Assembly: GCA_030690855.1 (NCBI GenBank)
Contig: JAUYFR010000130.1
Coordinates: 1-8,868 of the forward strand
Length of the DNA: 8,868 nt
Reading direction: 5' to 3'
From: Gallionellaceae bacterium
GTDB lineage: Bacteria > Pseudomonadota > Gammaproteobacteria > Burkholderiales > Gallionellaceae
Both the position numbers and the translations under genes were made by a program. Every line of letters starts with the position of its first letter. Within the stretch, counting starts at the first letter, position 1. Below the pieces are notes generated by a model. It saw nothing but the letters and a program-made list of their open reading frames with translations. It searched no databases and had not been told where the DNA came from. This document shows positions 1-6,481 of the stretch, piece by piece.

Positions 1-40
1 CTTGCGTAGCAAGGGCAAAGCCTCTTTTAATAAAACCGCT

Positions 41-60
41 GGATTCCGGCCTTCGCCGGA
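41..60. repeat. REP-like palindrome (GGATTCCGGC-CTTC-GCCGGA)
   Basis: A perfect 6-bp inverted repeat, TCCGGC (45-50) and GCCGGA (55-60), encloses the loop CTTC. The string GGATTCCGGCCTTCGCCGG resembles the short palindromic repeats scattered between genes in many beta- and gammaproteobacteria; this is family knowledge from memory and was not searched. It lies downstream of the moaE stop codon and could stabilise or end that transcript, but no T-run follows directly on either strand. The rest of 1-137 contains smaller inverted repeats built from CTTGC/GCTAGC pieces and no recognisable gene. Confidence 0.4.
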
Positions 61-137
61 TAACCAGCCACTTGCCAGCTTGCTAGCTTAGTGGATTGGC
101 TAGTTGCTTCATCAATGACGAATTATTAGAGGGACCC

Positions 138-563
138 TTAAGGATGTGGCACAACCCATGATTGGCCCTGCGGCGTGGTTTCTTTTTTCCAGATCGGTAC
201 GCGCTGTTTTAATTCATCAATCATCCAGTGACAAGCTTCGAGTGCGGCGACACGATGCTCAGCACCCGCCGCAATAAACACAATGTTGTCGCCGCCAGTT
301 ACCGTGCCAATGCGATGCACAATGCGCGCATCCAACAATTGATATTTTTCGATCGCATCCGTTCGCAGTTTTTGCATTTCAGAGAGCGCCATCGGGCCGT
401 AAGCATCAAAGTTAATTTCCGCCACTTCACGCCCTTCGGAAAAGTCCCGCGCACAACCCAAAAACGTGCCAATGCCGCCCATGCGTTTAGAGCTACCTTT
501 CAGTGCGGCAATTTCTTCGTCTTGAGAAAAGTCTTCTAGTTGAATACGAACCGCTTGTTTCAT
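138..563 (-). CDS. moaE: Molybdopterin synthase catalytic (large) subunit MoaE
   Basis: MoaE pairs with MoaD to form cytosolic molybdopterin synthase, which puts the two dithiolene sulfurs into cyclic pyranopterin monophosphate during molybdenum cofactor synthesis. The 141-residue product matches the family's usual length (about 150). Near the N-terminus is the GTFLGCAR segment (32-39), followed by HRIG (83-86). At the C-terminus is LKQRVPIWKKE, whose Lys119 and Lys126 fall at the numbers of the E. coli MoaE catalytic lysines. An in-frame ATG at 608 would add 15 residues inside moaD. I prefer 563 because it has a good Shine-Dalgarno sequence, follows the moaD stop by one base, and restores the E. 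coli numbering. Last gene of the moaC-moaD-moaE operon. Confidence 0.95.
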   Translation of the reverse strand: MKQAVRIQLEDFSQDEEIAALKGSSKRMGGIGTFLGCARDFSEGREVAEINFDAYGPMALSEMQKLRTDAIEKYQLLDARIVHRIGTVTGGDNIVFIAAGAEHRVAALEACHWMIDELKQRVPIWKKETTPQGQSWVVPHP

Positions 564-564
564 T

Positions 565-804
565 TCAACCCCCTGAAAATTTAGCCATGAACGCCACTTC
601 GTCGCCATCGTTCAATACCACAAACATATCGCGTGCATGTTCGCCATTAAGTGCGACCATGCTGACCAGCTCAAACGCTTGAGAGTATTTCGCGGCACAG
701 TCATCGCGCAAATTCTGCAAACTCATATCCGCACGGTATTCCATTTGCAACGCATTGCTGCCCACACGATCTGCTACGGGCCCAAAAAATAATACCTTGA
801 TCAT
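565..804 (-). CDS. moaD: Molybdopterin synthase sulfur carrier (small) subunit MoaD
   Basis: MoaD is a ubiquitin-fold sulfur carrier. Its C-terminal glycine is adenylated by MoeB, converted to a thiocarboxylate, and inserted into the MoaE active site to donate sulfur. The 79-residue product is the usual size (E. coli has 81). It opens with the beta-strand MIKVLFFGPVAD and closes with DGDEVAFMAKFSGG, ending in the diagnostic Gly78-Gly79. The start codon overlaps the moaC stop as ATGA (801-804), and the stop is one base from moaE, so the three genes are almost certainly co-transcribed and translationally coupled. No part of the fold is missing. The identification rests on the terminal motif, length and context. 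Confidence 0.95.
   Translation of the reverse strand: MIKVLFFGPVADRVGSNALQMEYRADMSLQNLRDDCAAKYSQAFELVSMVALNGEHARDMFVVLNDGDEVAFMAKFSGG
569..574 (-). promoter_or_regulatory. moaE ribosome binding site inside the moaD Gly-Gly codons
   Basis: On the minus strand AGGGGG lies five bases before the moaE ATG. Its G-run is made by the GGG and GGT codons for the obligatory C-terminal Gly-Gly of MoaD. The site supports the 563 start and implies that the two synthase subunits are translationally coupled. Confidence 0.7.
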
Positions 805-1301
805 TTACTCTCTCCGCGCTTCCACACGCCGCTTTTGCCGCCGCGCTTTTCTTCTAGCTGTACATTTTCGATGCGCATGCCGCGATCAATCGCTTTGCAC
901 ATATCGTAAATGGTGAGTAGCGCGACATTAGCCGCACACAAGGCTTCCATCTCCACGCCCGTTTGCCCCACACAAGTTGCACTGGCAACCACTTTGATGC
1001 CAACGCAGCCCGCTGCATCTGGCTCAACGAGCTCGCTAAAATTTACATCCACGCCCGACAACATGATGGTATGACACATCGGAATAATGTCTGGCGTGCG
1101 CTTGGCAGCCATTACCGCACCGACATCCGCCACGGTGAGAACATCGCCCTTGGCAATCTTGCCAGCGCGAATACGCTCTAATGTGGCGAGTTGCATACGC
1201 AGCACACCACTGGCAATGGCAACACGCGTGGTCTCAGATTTTGCAGACACATCGACCATGCGCGCACGCCCTGTTTCAGAAAAATGGGTCAAGTCATTCA
1301 T
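801..1301 (-). CDS. moaC: Cyclic pyranopterin monophosphate synthase MoaC
   Basis: MoaC converts the 3',8-cyclo-GTP product of MoaA into cyclic pyranopterin monophosphate, the substrate of MoaD/MoaE. The 166-residue protein begins with the family signature (LTHFSETGRARMVDVSAK). It contains Lys51 in AKGDV, the IPMCHTIMLSGV segment with His77, the GVEMEAL block (116-121) and IYDMCKAID with Asp133 and Lys136. These correspond to E. coli catalytic residues Lys51, Asp128 and Lys131, shifted after a short insertion. It ends in the usual GGKSG loop. AGGA at 1308-1311 (minus strand) lies six bases before the ATG. First gene of the operon, divergent from moeB; no Moco riboswitch-sized leader fits in the 102-bp gap. 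moaA is not adjacent. Confidence 0.96.
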   Translation of the reverse strand: MNDLTHFSETGRARMVDVSAKSETTRVAIASGVLRMQLATLERIRAGKIAKGDVLTVADVGAVMAAKRTPDIIPMCHTIMLSGVDVNFSELVEPDAAGCVGIKVVASATCVGQTGVEMEALCAANVALLTIYDMCKAIDRGMRIENVQLEEKRGGKSGVWKRGESK

Positions 1302-1325
1302 CGCTTATCCTAATAATATTTGTGT

Positions 1326-1344
1326 ATCAGTTTACCAGACTGAT
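1326..1344. promoter_or_regulatory. Dyad in the moaC/moeB divergent promoter region
   Basis: A perfect 6-bp inverted repeat, ATCAGT (1326-1331) and ACTGAT (1339-1344), is separated by seven bases. It lies in the 102-bp divergent gap. On the minus strand it covers a possible extended -10 for moaC, TGG-TAAACT (hexamer at 1329-1334), and it ends about 20 bases before the moeB -10. That position would suit an operator, but no regulator is identified and an arm of six bases could arise by chance. Confidence 0.3.
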
Positions 1345-1361
1345 GTTGTGCTGAATGAGGA

Positions 1362-1370
1362 TGGTATAGT
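1362..1370 (+). promoter_or_regulatory. Candidate extended -10 promoter of moeB
   Basis: TGG-TATAGT is an extended -10 element with five of six bases matching TATAAT. It lies about 34 bases before the moeB ATG at 1404. No good -35 is present at 16-18 bases, which is typical of extended -10 promoters. Confidence 0.45.
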
Positions 1371-1403
1371 GATTGCAAAGAAACCATTCGTGCAATGTTA
1401 GCC

Positions 1404-2156
1404 ATGAACGATAACCAACTATTACGCTATAGCCGCCACATTCTGCTTGAAGAAATTGACATCGCAGGCCAACAACGCCTGCTGGAGTCCAATGCGCTCA
1501 TCATTGGGCTTGGTGGGCTAGGCTCTCCTGTCGCACTTTATCTCGCTTCCAGTGGCGTTGGCCGCCTCACGCTTTGCGACCATGACACGGTTGATTTCAG
1601 CAACTTACAGCGACAAATAATTCATCGCACCTCGAGGGTTGGCCAAGCCAAAGTTATTTCTGCCTGCGCAACATTGCATGACATCAATCCCGATGTGAAA
1701 TGTATTCCAATGCCGATTCGCGCCGATGAAAAACAACTCGCTGAATTAATTGCCCAAGCCGATGTGGTGATCGATTGCAGCGACAATTTCGACACACGTT
1801 ATGCAGTTAATCGCGCCTGCTTAGCTTTACGCAAGCCTTTAGTCTCTGGTGCGGCCGTGCAATTTCATGGGCAAATTTCAGTTTACGATTTTCGCAAGGA
1901 AGGTGTGCCTTGCTACAACTGCTTATTTCCTGCAGACCTCGCCAGTGCTGAATTACGTTGTGCGACAACCGGCGTGTTCGCTCCACTCGTCGGCATCATC
2001 GGCACCATGCAAGCCGCTGAAGCTCTCAAGCTACTCATGGGAATTGATAAAGGATTGAACGCAAGACTGATTAATCTTAACGCACTCGACATGAACATTC
2101 TGCAAACACGCTCTAGTCGCGATCCGACTTGCTCTGTGTGCGGCACAAAAAAATAG
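1404..2156 (+). CDS. moeB: Molybdopterin-synthase adenylyltransferase MoeB (HesA/MoeB/ThiF family)
   Basis: This E1-like enzyme uses ATP to adenylate the C-terminal glycine of MoaD so that it can be sulfurated. The 250-residue protein opens LLRYSRHILL and has the nucleotide-binding glycine motif GLGGLGSP (35-42), the SNLQRQ block (66-71) and DCSDNFDTR (124-132). Two zinc-binding pairs are visible, CYNC (170-173) and CSVC (243-246), plus Cys186 at the conserved E1-type cysteine position. There is no C-terminal rhodanese domain. An in-frame ATG at 1395 would add three residues; 1404 fits the family better, though neither start has a clear Shine-Dalgarno. ThiF (thiamine synthesis) is the main alternative and some bacteria use one protein for both jobs. 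The adjacent moaCDE operon favours MoeB. The stop codon lies inside the terminator shared with hupB. Confidence 0.9.
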   Translation: MNDNQLLRYSRHILLEEIDIAGQQRLLESNALIIGLGGLGSPVALYLASSGVGRLTLCDHDTVDFSNLQRQIIHRTSRVGQAKVISACATLHDINPDVKCIPMPIRADEKQLAELIAQADVVIDCSDNFDTRYAVNRACLALRKPLVSGAAVQFHGQISVYDFRKEGVPCYNCLFPADLASAELRCATTGVFAPLVGIIGTMQAAEALKLLMGIDKGLNARLINLNALDMNILQTRSSRDPTCSVCGTKK

Positions 2157-2178
2157 ACCGACTTGCGCCGGTCTATTT
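2147..2178. terminator. Bidirectional terminator between moeB and hupB
   Basis: A perfect 10-bp stem, AAATAGACCG (2151-2160) and CGGTCTATTT (2169-2178), encloses an 8-base loop. Read on the minus strand it is followed by seven T (2153-2147), making a strong intrinsic terminator for hupB. On the plus strand the T-rich tail is weaker (TATTTCTGATT). The left arm contains the last moeB Lys codon and its TAG stop. Confidence 0.88.
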
Positions 2179-2199
2179 CTGATTCCCTACAAGCGTTAA

Positions 2200-2484
2200 T
2201 TACTTCTTAGTGCCATTCACAACGGCTTTAAGAGTAGCGCCTGCTTTGAATGCTGGCTGCTTAGAAGCTTTGATCTTCAATTCAGCGCCAGTCTTTGGAT
2301 TGCGGCCAGTACGAGCAGCGCGCTTACGCACTTCAAATGAACCAAAACCAACAAGCGCGAGTTTGTCGCCCTTTTTCAGAACGCTAGTGATGATCTCGAG
2401 CAAGCCTGCGATGTTACGGTCAGCATCAGCTTTAGTGCTGTCTGTTTTCTTTGCCAATGCTTCGATAAGTTCTTTACGATTCAT
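2200..2484 (-). CDS. hupB: DNA-binding protein HU (beta-type)
   Basis: HU is a small nucleoid protein that binds and bends DNA as a dimer and helps organise the chromosome. The 94-residue product has the complete fold: N-terminal helices (MNRKELIEALAKKT), the ALVGFGSFEVRKRAARTGR block (43-61) and the RNPKTG tip of the DNA-gripping arm, with the intercalating Pro63. The end AFKAGATLKAVVN is typical. It is HU rather than IHF by its start and arm sequence, and the GTKK tail is only slightly longer than in E. coli HU. AGGGGA lies six bases before the ATG. It is a single-gene unit: a long gene-free region precedes it and a strong terminator follows. I could not fix its promoter. Confidence 0.95.
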   Translation of the reverse strand: MNRKELIEALAKKTDSTKADADRNIAGLLEIITSVLKKGDKLALVGFGSFEVRKRAARTGRNPKTGAELKIKASKQPAFKAGATLKAVVNGTKK

Positions 2485-2676
2485 GTGTTATCCCCTGTAG
2501 GTGGTTTGTAAATTGGTACTCAGGCTGAGATTGTTGTTGATATTTTGTTTACTGGCAAGGGGTTTGAAGCGCTTTATCACAATTAAAAATACAAATCTTA
2601 AAATCAGGAAATGTTTTCTCCGACTCCTGTCGGCTTATTGTCATTCCGTTTTCGCCACTTTTCTTCGTTCAAAAGA

Positions 2677-2694
2677 TGGGGCTTTCCTGCCCCA
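2677..2694. repeat. Perfect 6-bp hairpin upstream of hupB and holC
   Basis: TGGGGC (2677-2682) and GCCCCA (2689-2694) enclose TTTCCT. On the minus strand the loop reads AGGAAA and the stem is followed by TCTTTTG, so it could be a weak minus-strand terminator or part of a long hupB leader. A second hairpin at 2620-2633 has AGGA as its minus-strand loop. Confidence 0.4.
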
Positions 2695-2761
2695 AGATTA
2701 CGGAAACGTTTGCTAGTGACAACTTCGCATTAGCGCTAGCTAATAGCGGATTGCTTGCCTT

Positions 2762-2770
2762 TGGTATAAT
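2762..2770 (+). promoter_or_regulatory. Extended -10 promoter of holC
   Basis: TGG-TATAAT is a perfect extended -10 element. It is followed by the GC-rich discriminator CGCCGCGCC and a pyrimidine tract, CTCTTTT. Transcription would start near 2777-2782, leaving a leader of only about 20-25 bases before the holC GTG. No good -35 is seen at 16-18 bases. The palindrome at 2729-2744 covers part of that region. Confidence 0.7.
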
Positions 2771-2800
2771 CGCCGCGCCTCTTTTACTCGTATCTCCAAA

Positions 2801-3223
2801 GTGACCAAAGTCGATTTCTACACCGGCAGTGACGACAAACTGCGCACTGCTTGCCAGCTCAGCCAGAAAGCCATGCAGAATAATATTCGCGTGTTTTTGC
2901 ATGTGCCAGATGAGATCACTGCAGATAAGCTCGACAAATTGTTGTGGCAGTTTCCTGCGACGGCTTTTCTGCCCCATTGCCATAGCCACGTGGCAAATGC
3001 GGTGACGATGCCGATTGTGATTGGTCACGACGAAACCTTTCCACACTCCGAATTACTGATAAGCCTGCACACCGTGTGCTTACCTTTTTTTAGCCGCTTC
3101 GAGCGCGTGATCGAAATTGTTCACGCTGATGCTGAGGATGCAAAGTTGGGGCGCGAACGTTACGGTTTTTATCGTGATCGCGGTTATGAGATGCGCCATT
3201 TTGATTTACGGCAAAGCGCATAA
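2801..3223 (+). CDS. holC: DNA polymerase III subunit chi (HolC)
   Basis: HolC is the chi subunit of the polymerase III clamp-loader complex; it pairs with psi (HolD) and binds the C-terminus of single-stranded DNA-binding protein. The 140-residue product is near the E. coli length of 147. It shows the family pattern: N-terminal strand VDFYTG, the DKLLWQFPATAFLPHCH segment, a central SELLISLHT (the E. coli protein has DILISLRT here), and a C-terminal RERYGFYRDRGYEM (E. coli RERYKAYRVAGFNL). The start is GTG at 2801, fitting the very short leader from the promoter upstream. No Shine-Dalgarno is visible. The usual neighbour pepA is absent; instead holC begins a unit that continues into the IPxLTE module three bases later and then valS, an order common in betaproteobacteria. 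Confidence 0.92.
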   Translation: MTKVDFYTGSDDKLRTACQLSQKAMQNNIRVFLHVPDEITADKLDKLLWQFPATAFLPHCHSHVANAVTMPIVIGHDETFPHSELLISLHTVCLPFFSRFERVIEIVHADAEDAKLGRERYGFYRDRGYEMRHFDLRQSA

Positions 3224-3226
3224 ACC

Positions 3227-3667
3227 ATGAAAAAAAATAGTGGCGCTCATCTCCCGTTCGGGAATATTCCAGTATTAACCGAGGTTGTTGACGGCCCGCC
3301 CCTTGATATTCCGACATTAACCGAACCCATTGATTTTATTGAACTATCTGAAAACACAATCAGCGCACGCGAGTTCAATGTCGCGTTGATTTTAAATCAG
3401 AAAGAAATATCGCCTGACCCGGCGGAAACAGCGCCAGCTCCTGCGCAAACGATTACGTTGAACTCGGCGCAATGCGAGCATTTCAACAGCACGCTCATTT
3501 CACGCATTGAATCCTGTCTTTTTTCTCACGCTGAAGATAAGGCCGAAGCGAACTGGAGTGATTTAGAAAAAGCGCTGCCTGAACTGATTCGTTCGCAACT
3601 TATTGCCTCTGCCGGATTCGGTATAATCCCGCCCCTCTCTGATGCACCCCAACCTGACAACACAAGC
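3227..3667 (+). CDS. Short IPxLTE-motif protein/module reading in frame into valS
   Basis: The ATG at 3227 lies three bases after the holC stop and opens 147 codons that run without a stop into valS. The product begins MKKNSG and carries a twice-repeated motif, IPVLTEVV (residues 14-21) and IPTLTEPI (28-35). A proline-rich linker and an acidic, probably helical segment ending near [12 protein letters not shown] (about 120-130) follow. Small proteins with such IP-LTE repeats occur between holC and valS in other betaproteobacteria (from memory, the DUF2486 type), normally with their own stop. Function is unknown. The last 15 or so codons overlap a promoter-like sequence and look like former 5' leader, so loss of a stop codon is likely. 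Whether the cell makes a fused protein or a separate one cannot be told from sequence. There is no clear ribosome binding site at 3227. Confidence 0.55.
3622..3627 (+). promoter_or_regulatory. Candidate internal -10 promoter of valS
   Basis: A perfect TATAAT in the context TTCGGTATAATCCCGCCCCTCTCTG lies 40 bases before the conventional valS ATG. The flanking bases closely resemble the holC promoter, including GGTATAATC, a GC-rich discriminator and CCTCT. No strong -35 is seen. Confidence 0.5.
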
Positions 3668-6469
3668 ATGAACACCAACGAACTCGCAAAAAGCTTTGAA
3701 CCCAAAACCACCGAAGCCTACTGGTATGAAAAGTGGGAGCGCGCGGACTATTTCAAAGCAGGCCTAGACGAAAATACAACTGAATCTTTCTGCATTCAAT
3801 TGCCGCCCCCCAACGTCACCGGCACCTTGCACATGGGGCACGGTTTCAACCAAACCTTGATGGATGCGCTGACGCGCTATCACCGTATGCGCGGTGATAA
3901 CACGCTATGGCAGCCAGGTACAGATCACGCAGGCATCGCCACTCAAATCGTGGTGGAGCGTCAGCTCGATGCACAAGGTATCTCGCGCCATGATTTAGGC
4001 CGTGAAGCATTTATCGAAAAAGTTTGGGAATGGAAAGAGTATTCCGGCGGCACCATCACCCAACAAATGCGTCGCTTGGGTACTTCGCCTGATTGGTCAC
4101 GCGAGCGCTTTACCATGGACGAAGGTTTGTCGCGCTCGGTTACCGAGACCTTTGTACGCCTGTTCAATGAAGGGCTGATTTATCGCGGCAAACGTTTGGT
4201 GAACTGGGACCCGAAACTGCACACCGCCGTATCCGATCTCGAAGTGGTACAGGAAGAAGAAGACGGTTTCATGTATCACATTCGCTATCCGCTGGCCGAT
4301 GGTAGCGGGCATCTGACCGTTGCCACGACGCGCCCCGAGACCATGTTGGGCGATGTGGCGGTGATGGTGCACCCTGAAGATGAACGCTATAAACACCTCA
4401 TTGGCCAGCAAGTATCGCTACCACTATGCGACCGTACGATTCCGATTATTGCTGATGACTACGTCGATAAAGAGTTTGGCACCGGCGTGGTGAAAGTGAC
4501 CCCTGCTCACGATTTCAATGACTACGCCGTAGGCCAGCGTCACAAGTTGGAAATGATTTCCATCCTCACACTGGATGCAAAAATCAATGATCTCGCGCCA
4601 GAAAAATATCGCGGCATGGATCGCTTTGATGCGCGCAAAGCAATCGTCGCTGATCTCGAAACCGCAGGGGTATTTGAAAAAGCGGAAAAGCACAAACTCA
4701 AAGTGCCGCGCGGCGACCGCACCGGCGTGGTGATCGAACCGATGCTCACCGACCAATGGTTCGTTGCGATGAGCAAGGCTGGCCCAGAAGGCAAGAGCAT
4801 CACCGAGCAAGCGCTCGAATGTGTGGCCTCGGGTGAGATCAAGTTCCACCCGGAAAACTGGGTGAACACCTACAACCAGTGGCTGAACAATATCCAAGAC
4901 TGGTGCATCTCACGTCAACTCTGGTGGGGGCATCAGATTCCGGCGTGGTATGGCGATAACGGCGAAATATTTGTTGCGCATGATGTACTCGAAGCCTGCC
5001 AACTCGCCGACAAAGCGGGTTATATCGGTGAACTCACCCGCGATAGCGATGTACTCGACACCTGGTTTTCTTCTGCGCTGTGGCCGTTCTCCACGCTAGA
5101 TTGGCAAGAAGGAAAACCCTTCGAAGCTCAAAATGAATTCGTGCAGAAATATCTGCCGTCCTCCGTTTTAGTCACGGGCTTCGATATCATTTTCTTCTGG
5201 GTGGCACGCATGGTGATGATGACCAAGCACATCACTGGCAAGATTCCCTTTAAAGACGTTTATGTTCACGGACTCATCCGCGATGCGGAAGGCCACAAAA
5301 TGTCCAAATCAAAGGGTAATGTGCTCGACCCAATTGATTTGATCGACGGCATTGGCATCGAAGAGTTGGTACAGAAACGTACCACCGGTTTGATGAACCC
5401 GAAGCAAGCGGAACAAATCGAAAAGCGCACGCGCAAAGAGGTCCCTGAAGGCATTCCTGCTTTCGGCACGGATGCACTGCGCTTCACTTTCGCCTCCCTC
5501 GCCTCACCCGGACGTGACATCAAGTTTGATATGCAGCGCTGCGAAGGCTATCGCAACTTCTGCAATAAATTATGGAACGCAACGCGCTTCGTGCTGATGA
5601 ATTGCGAAGGCAAGGATGTTGGACTAGACGACTCACTCGCCCGTGAGTATTCCGCTGCCGACCAATGGATGATTAGCGTTTTACAAAAAGCCGAAGGGGA
5701 GATGGCAACTCATTTCGACGAATATCGTTTCGATTTCGCGGCGCGTACCGTGTATGAATTGGTGTGGGATACCTATTGCGATTGGTATGTCGAGCTGGCA
5801 AAAGTGCAAATCGCCAATGGCAACGAGGCACAGCAACGCGCAACACGCCGCACATTGGTACGCGTGCTTGAGGCCATTTTGCGTTTGGCGCATCCCATTA
5901 TTCCGTTCATCACCGAAGAGTTGTGGCAAAAGCTCGCGCCGCTGACCGGTGCAACGGGCGACACCATCATGTTGCAAGCCTACCCAAAACCCAATCAAGC
6001 TTCTATCTCACTCGCCGCTATAGAAAAAATTAAACTACTACAAGAGATGGTCAATGCTTGCCGTAGCCTGCGTAGCGAAATGAATCTCTCGCCTGCGTTG
6101 CGCGTGCCGCTACTCGCGGCAGGCGATGCTGAGGCACTCAATTTCTTTGCGCCCTACTTGCAGTCGTTAGCGAAGCTAAGCGAAGTCACCGTATTGAATG
6201 AATTACCTGATACCGATGCCGCGGTGGCGATCGTAGGGAATTTCAAACTCATGCTTAAAGTTGAAATTGATGTTGCCGTCGAGCGCGAACGTTTAGATAA
6301 AGAAATTACTCGCCTCTCCGCTGAAATAGCTAAAGCGCAAGGCAAGTTAAGCACTGAAAGTTTTGTGGCTCGCGCACCTGCTGCAGTGGTTGAGCAAGAG
6401 AAAAAACGTTTAGAAGACTTCAGTGCAACGCATGCGCAACTGCAAGCGCAACGCGCCAAACTTAAATAA
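3668..6469 (+). CDS. valS: Valyl-tRNA synthetase (class Ia)
   Basis: ValRS charges tRNA-Val with valine in the cytosol and hydrolyses mischarged threonine. From the ATG at 3668 the protein has 933 residues (E. coli 951) and starts in the family manner, [20 protein letters not shown]. Domains in order: Rossmann half with the class I signature [13 protein letters not shown] (47-58, HMGH at 55-58); CP1 editing domain with [11 protein letters not shown] (217-227); second Rossmann half with [13 protein letters not shown] and KMSKS at 544-548; anticodon-binding helical domain; and the ValRS-specific C-terminal coiled coil, rich in Lys/Glu (about 865-933). All signatures are intact. The frame is open upstream to 3227, so a 1080-residue form with the IPxLTE module is possible. 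I choose 3668 by homology and by the TATAAT 40 bases upstream. No good Shine-Dalgarno precedes it, which keeps the start uncertain. The DUF1622 gene follows after 12 bases. Confidence 0.95.
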   Translation: MNTNELAKSFEPKTTEAYWYEKWERADYFKAGLDENTTESFCIQLPPPNVTGTLHMGHGFNQTLMDALTRYHRMRGDNTLWQPGTDHAGIATQIVVERQLDAQGISRHDLGREAFIEKVWEWKEYSGGTITQQMRRLGTSPDWSRERFTMDEGLSRSVTETFVRLFNEGLIYRGKRLVNWDPKLHTAVSDLEVVQEEEDGFMYHIRYPLADGSGHLTVATTRPETMLGDVAVMVHPEDERYKHLIGQQVSLPLCDRTIPIIADDYVDKEFGTGVVKVTPAHDFNDYAVGQRHKLEMISILTLDAKINDLAPEKYRGMDRFDARKAIVADLETAGVFEKAEKHKLKVPRGDRTGVVIEPMLTDQWFVAMSKAGPEGKSITEQALECVASGEIKFHPENWVNTYNQWLNNIQDWCISRQLWWGHQIPAWYGDNGEIFVAHDVLEACQLADKAGYIGELTRDSDVLDTWFSSALWPFSTLDWQEGKPFEAQNEFVQKYLPSSVLVTGFDIIFFWVARMVMMTKHITGKIPFKDVYVHGLIRDAEGHKMSKSKGNVLDPIDLIDGIGIEELVQKRTTGLMNPKQAEQIEKRTRKEVPEGIPAFGTDALRFTFASLASPGRDIKFDMQRCEGYRNFCNKLWNATRFVLMNCEGKDVGLDDSLAREYSAADQWMISVLQKAEGEMATHFDEYRFDFAARTVYELVWDTYCDWYVELAKVQIANGNEAQQRATRRTLVRVLEAILRLAHPIIPFITEELWQKLAPLTGATGDTIMLQAYPKPNQASISLAAIEKIKLLQEMVNACRSLRSEMNLSPALRVPLLAAGDAEALNFFAPYLQSLAKLSEVTVLNELPDTDAAVAIVGNFKLMLKVEIDVAVERERLDKEITRLSAEIAKAQGKLSTESFVARAPAAVVEQEKKRLEDFSATHAQLQAQRAKLK

Positions 6470-6470
6470 C

Positions 6471-6475
6471 AGGAG
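6471..6475 (+). promoter_or_regulatory. Ribosome binding site of the DUF1622 gene
   Basis: AGGAG lies six bases before the ATG at 6482 and nine before the ATG at 6485, and only three before a possible GTG at 6479. It therefore favours the ATG at 6482, although 6485 is almost as good. Confidence 0.7.
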
Positions 6476-6481
6476 CTTGTG

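Larger units (their letters stand above)
2485..2800. other. Divergent intergenic region hupB / holC
   Basis: This 316-base stretch has no convincing gene. A 71-codon plus-strand ORF (2501-2716) has no ribosome binding site or recognisable content. Three hairpins are present: CCGAC-TCCT-GTCGG (2620-2633), TGGGGC-TTTCCT-GCCCCA (2677-2694) and ATTAGC-GCTA-GCTAAT (2729-2744). The holC promoter is at the right end. Any hupB promoter and leader must also lie here. Confidence 0.7.

Noticed and set aside
1..137. 3' end of a further gene at the left edge
   Set aside because: Short open stretches exist in two plus-strand frames, but they end within about 90 bases, show no family pattern and run through the palindrome.
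564..608. 15-residue longer MoaE starting at 608
   Set aside because: It would lie inside moaD. The start at 563 has AGGGGG at correct spacing and restores E. coli lysine numbering (119 and 126).
1302..1403. Moco riboswitch ahead of moaC or moeB
   Set aside because: The gap is only 102 bases and is shared by two divergent genes; the multi-stem aptamer does not fit and no such fold is seen.
2501..2716. 71-codon plus-strand ORF between hupB and holC
   Set aside because: It has no ribosome binding site and no recognisable protein pattern, and it crosses two perfect hairpins.
4097..4897. Long minus-strand ORFs (104 and 157 codons) inside valS
   Set aside because: They are antisense to intact ValRS motifs, with no start signals and no family likeness.
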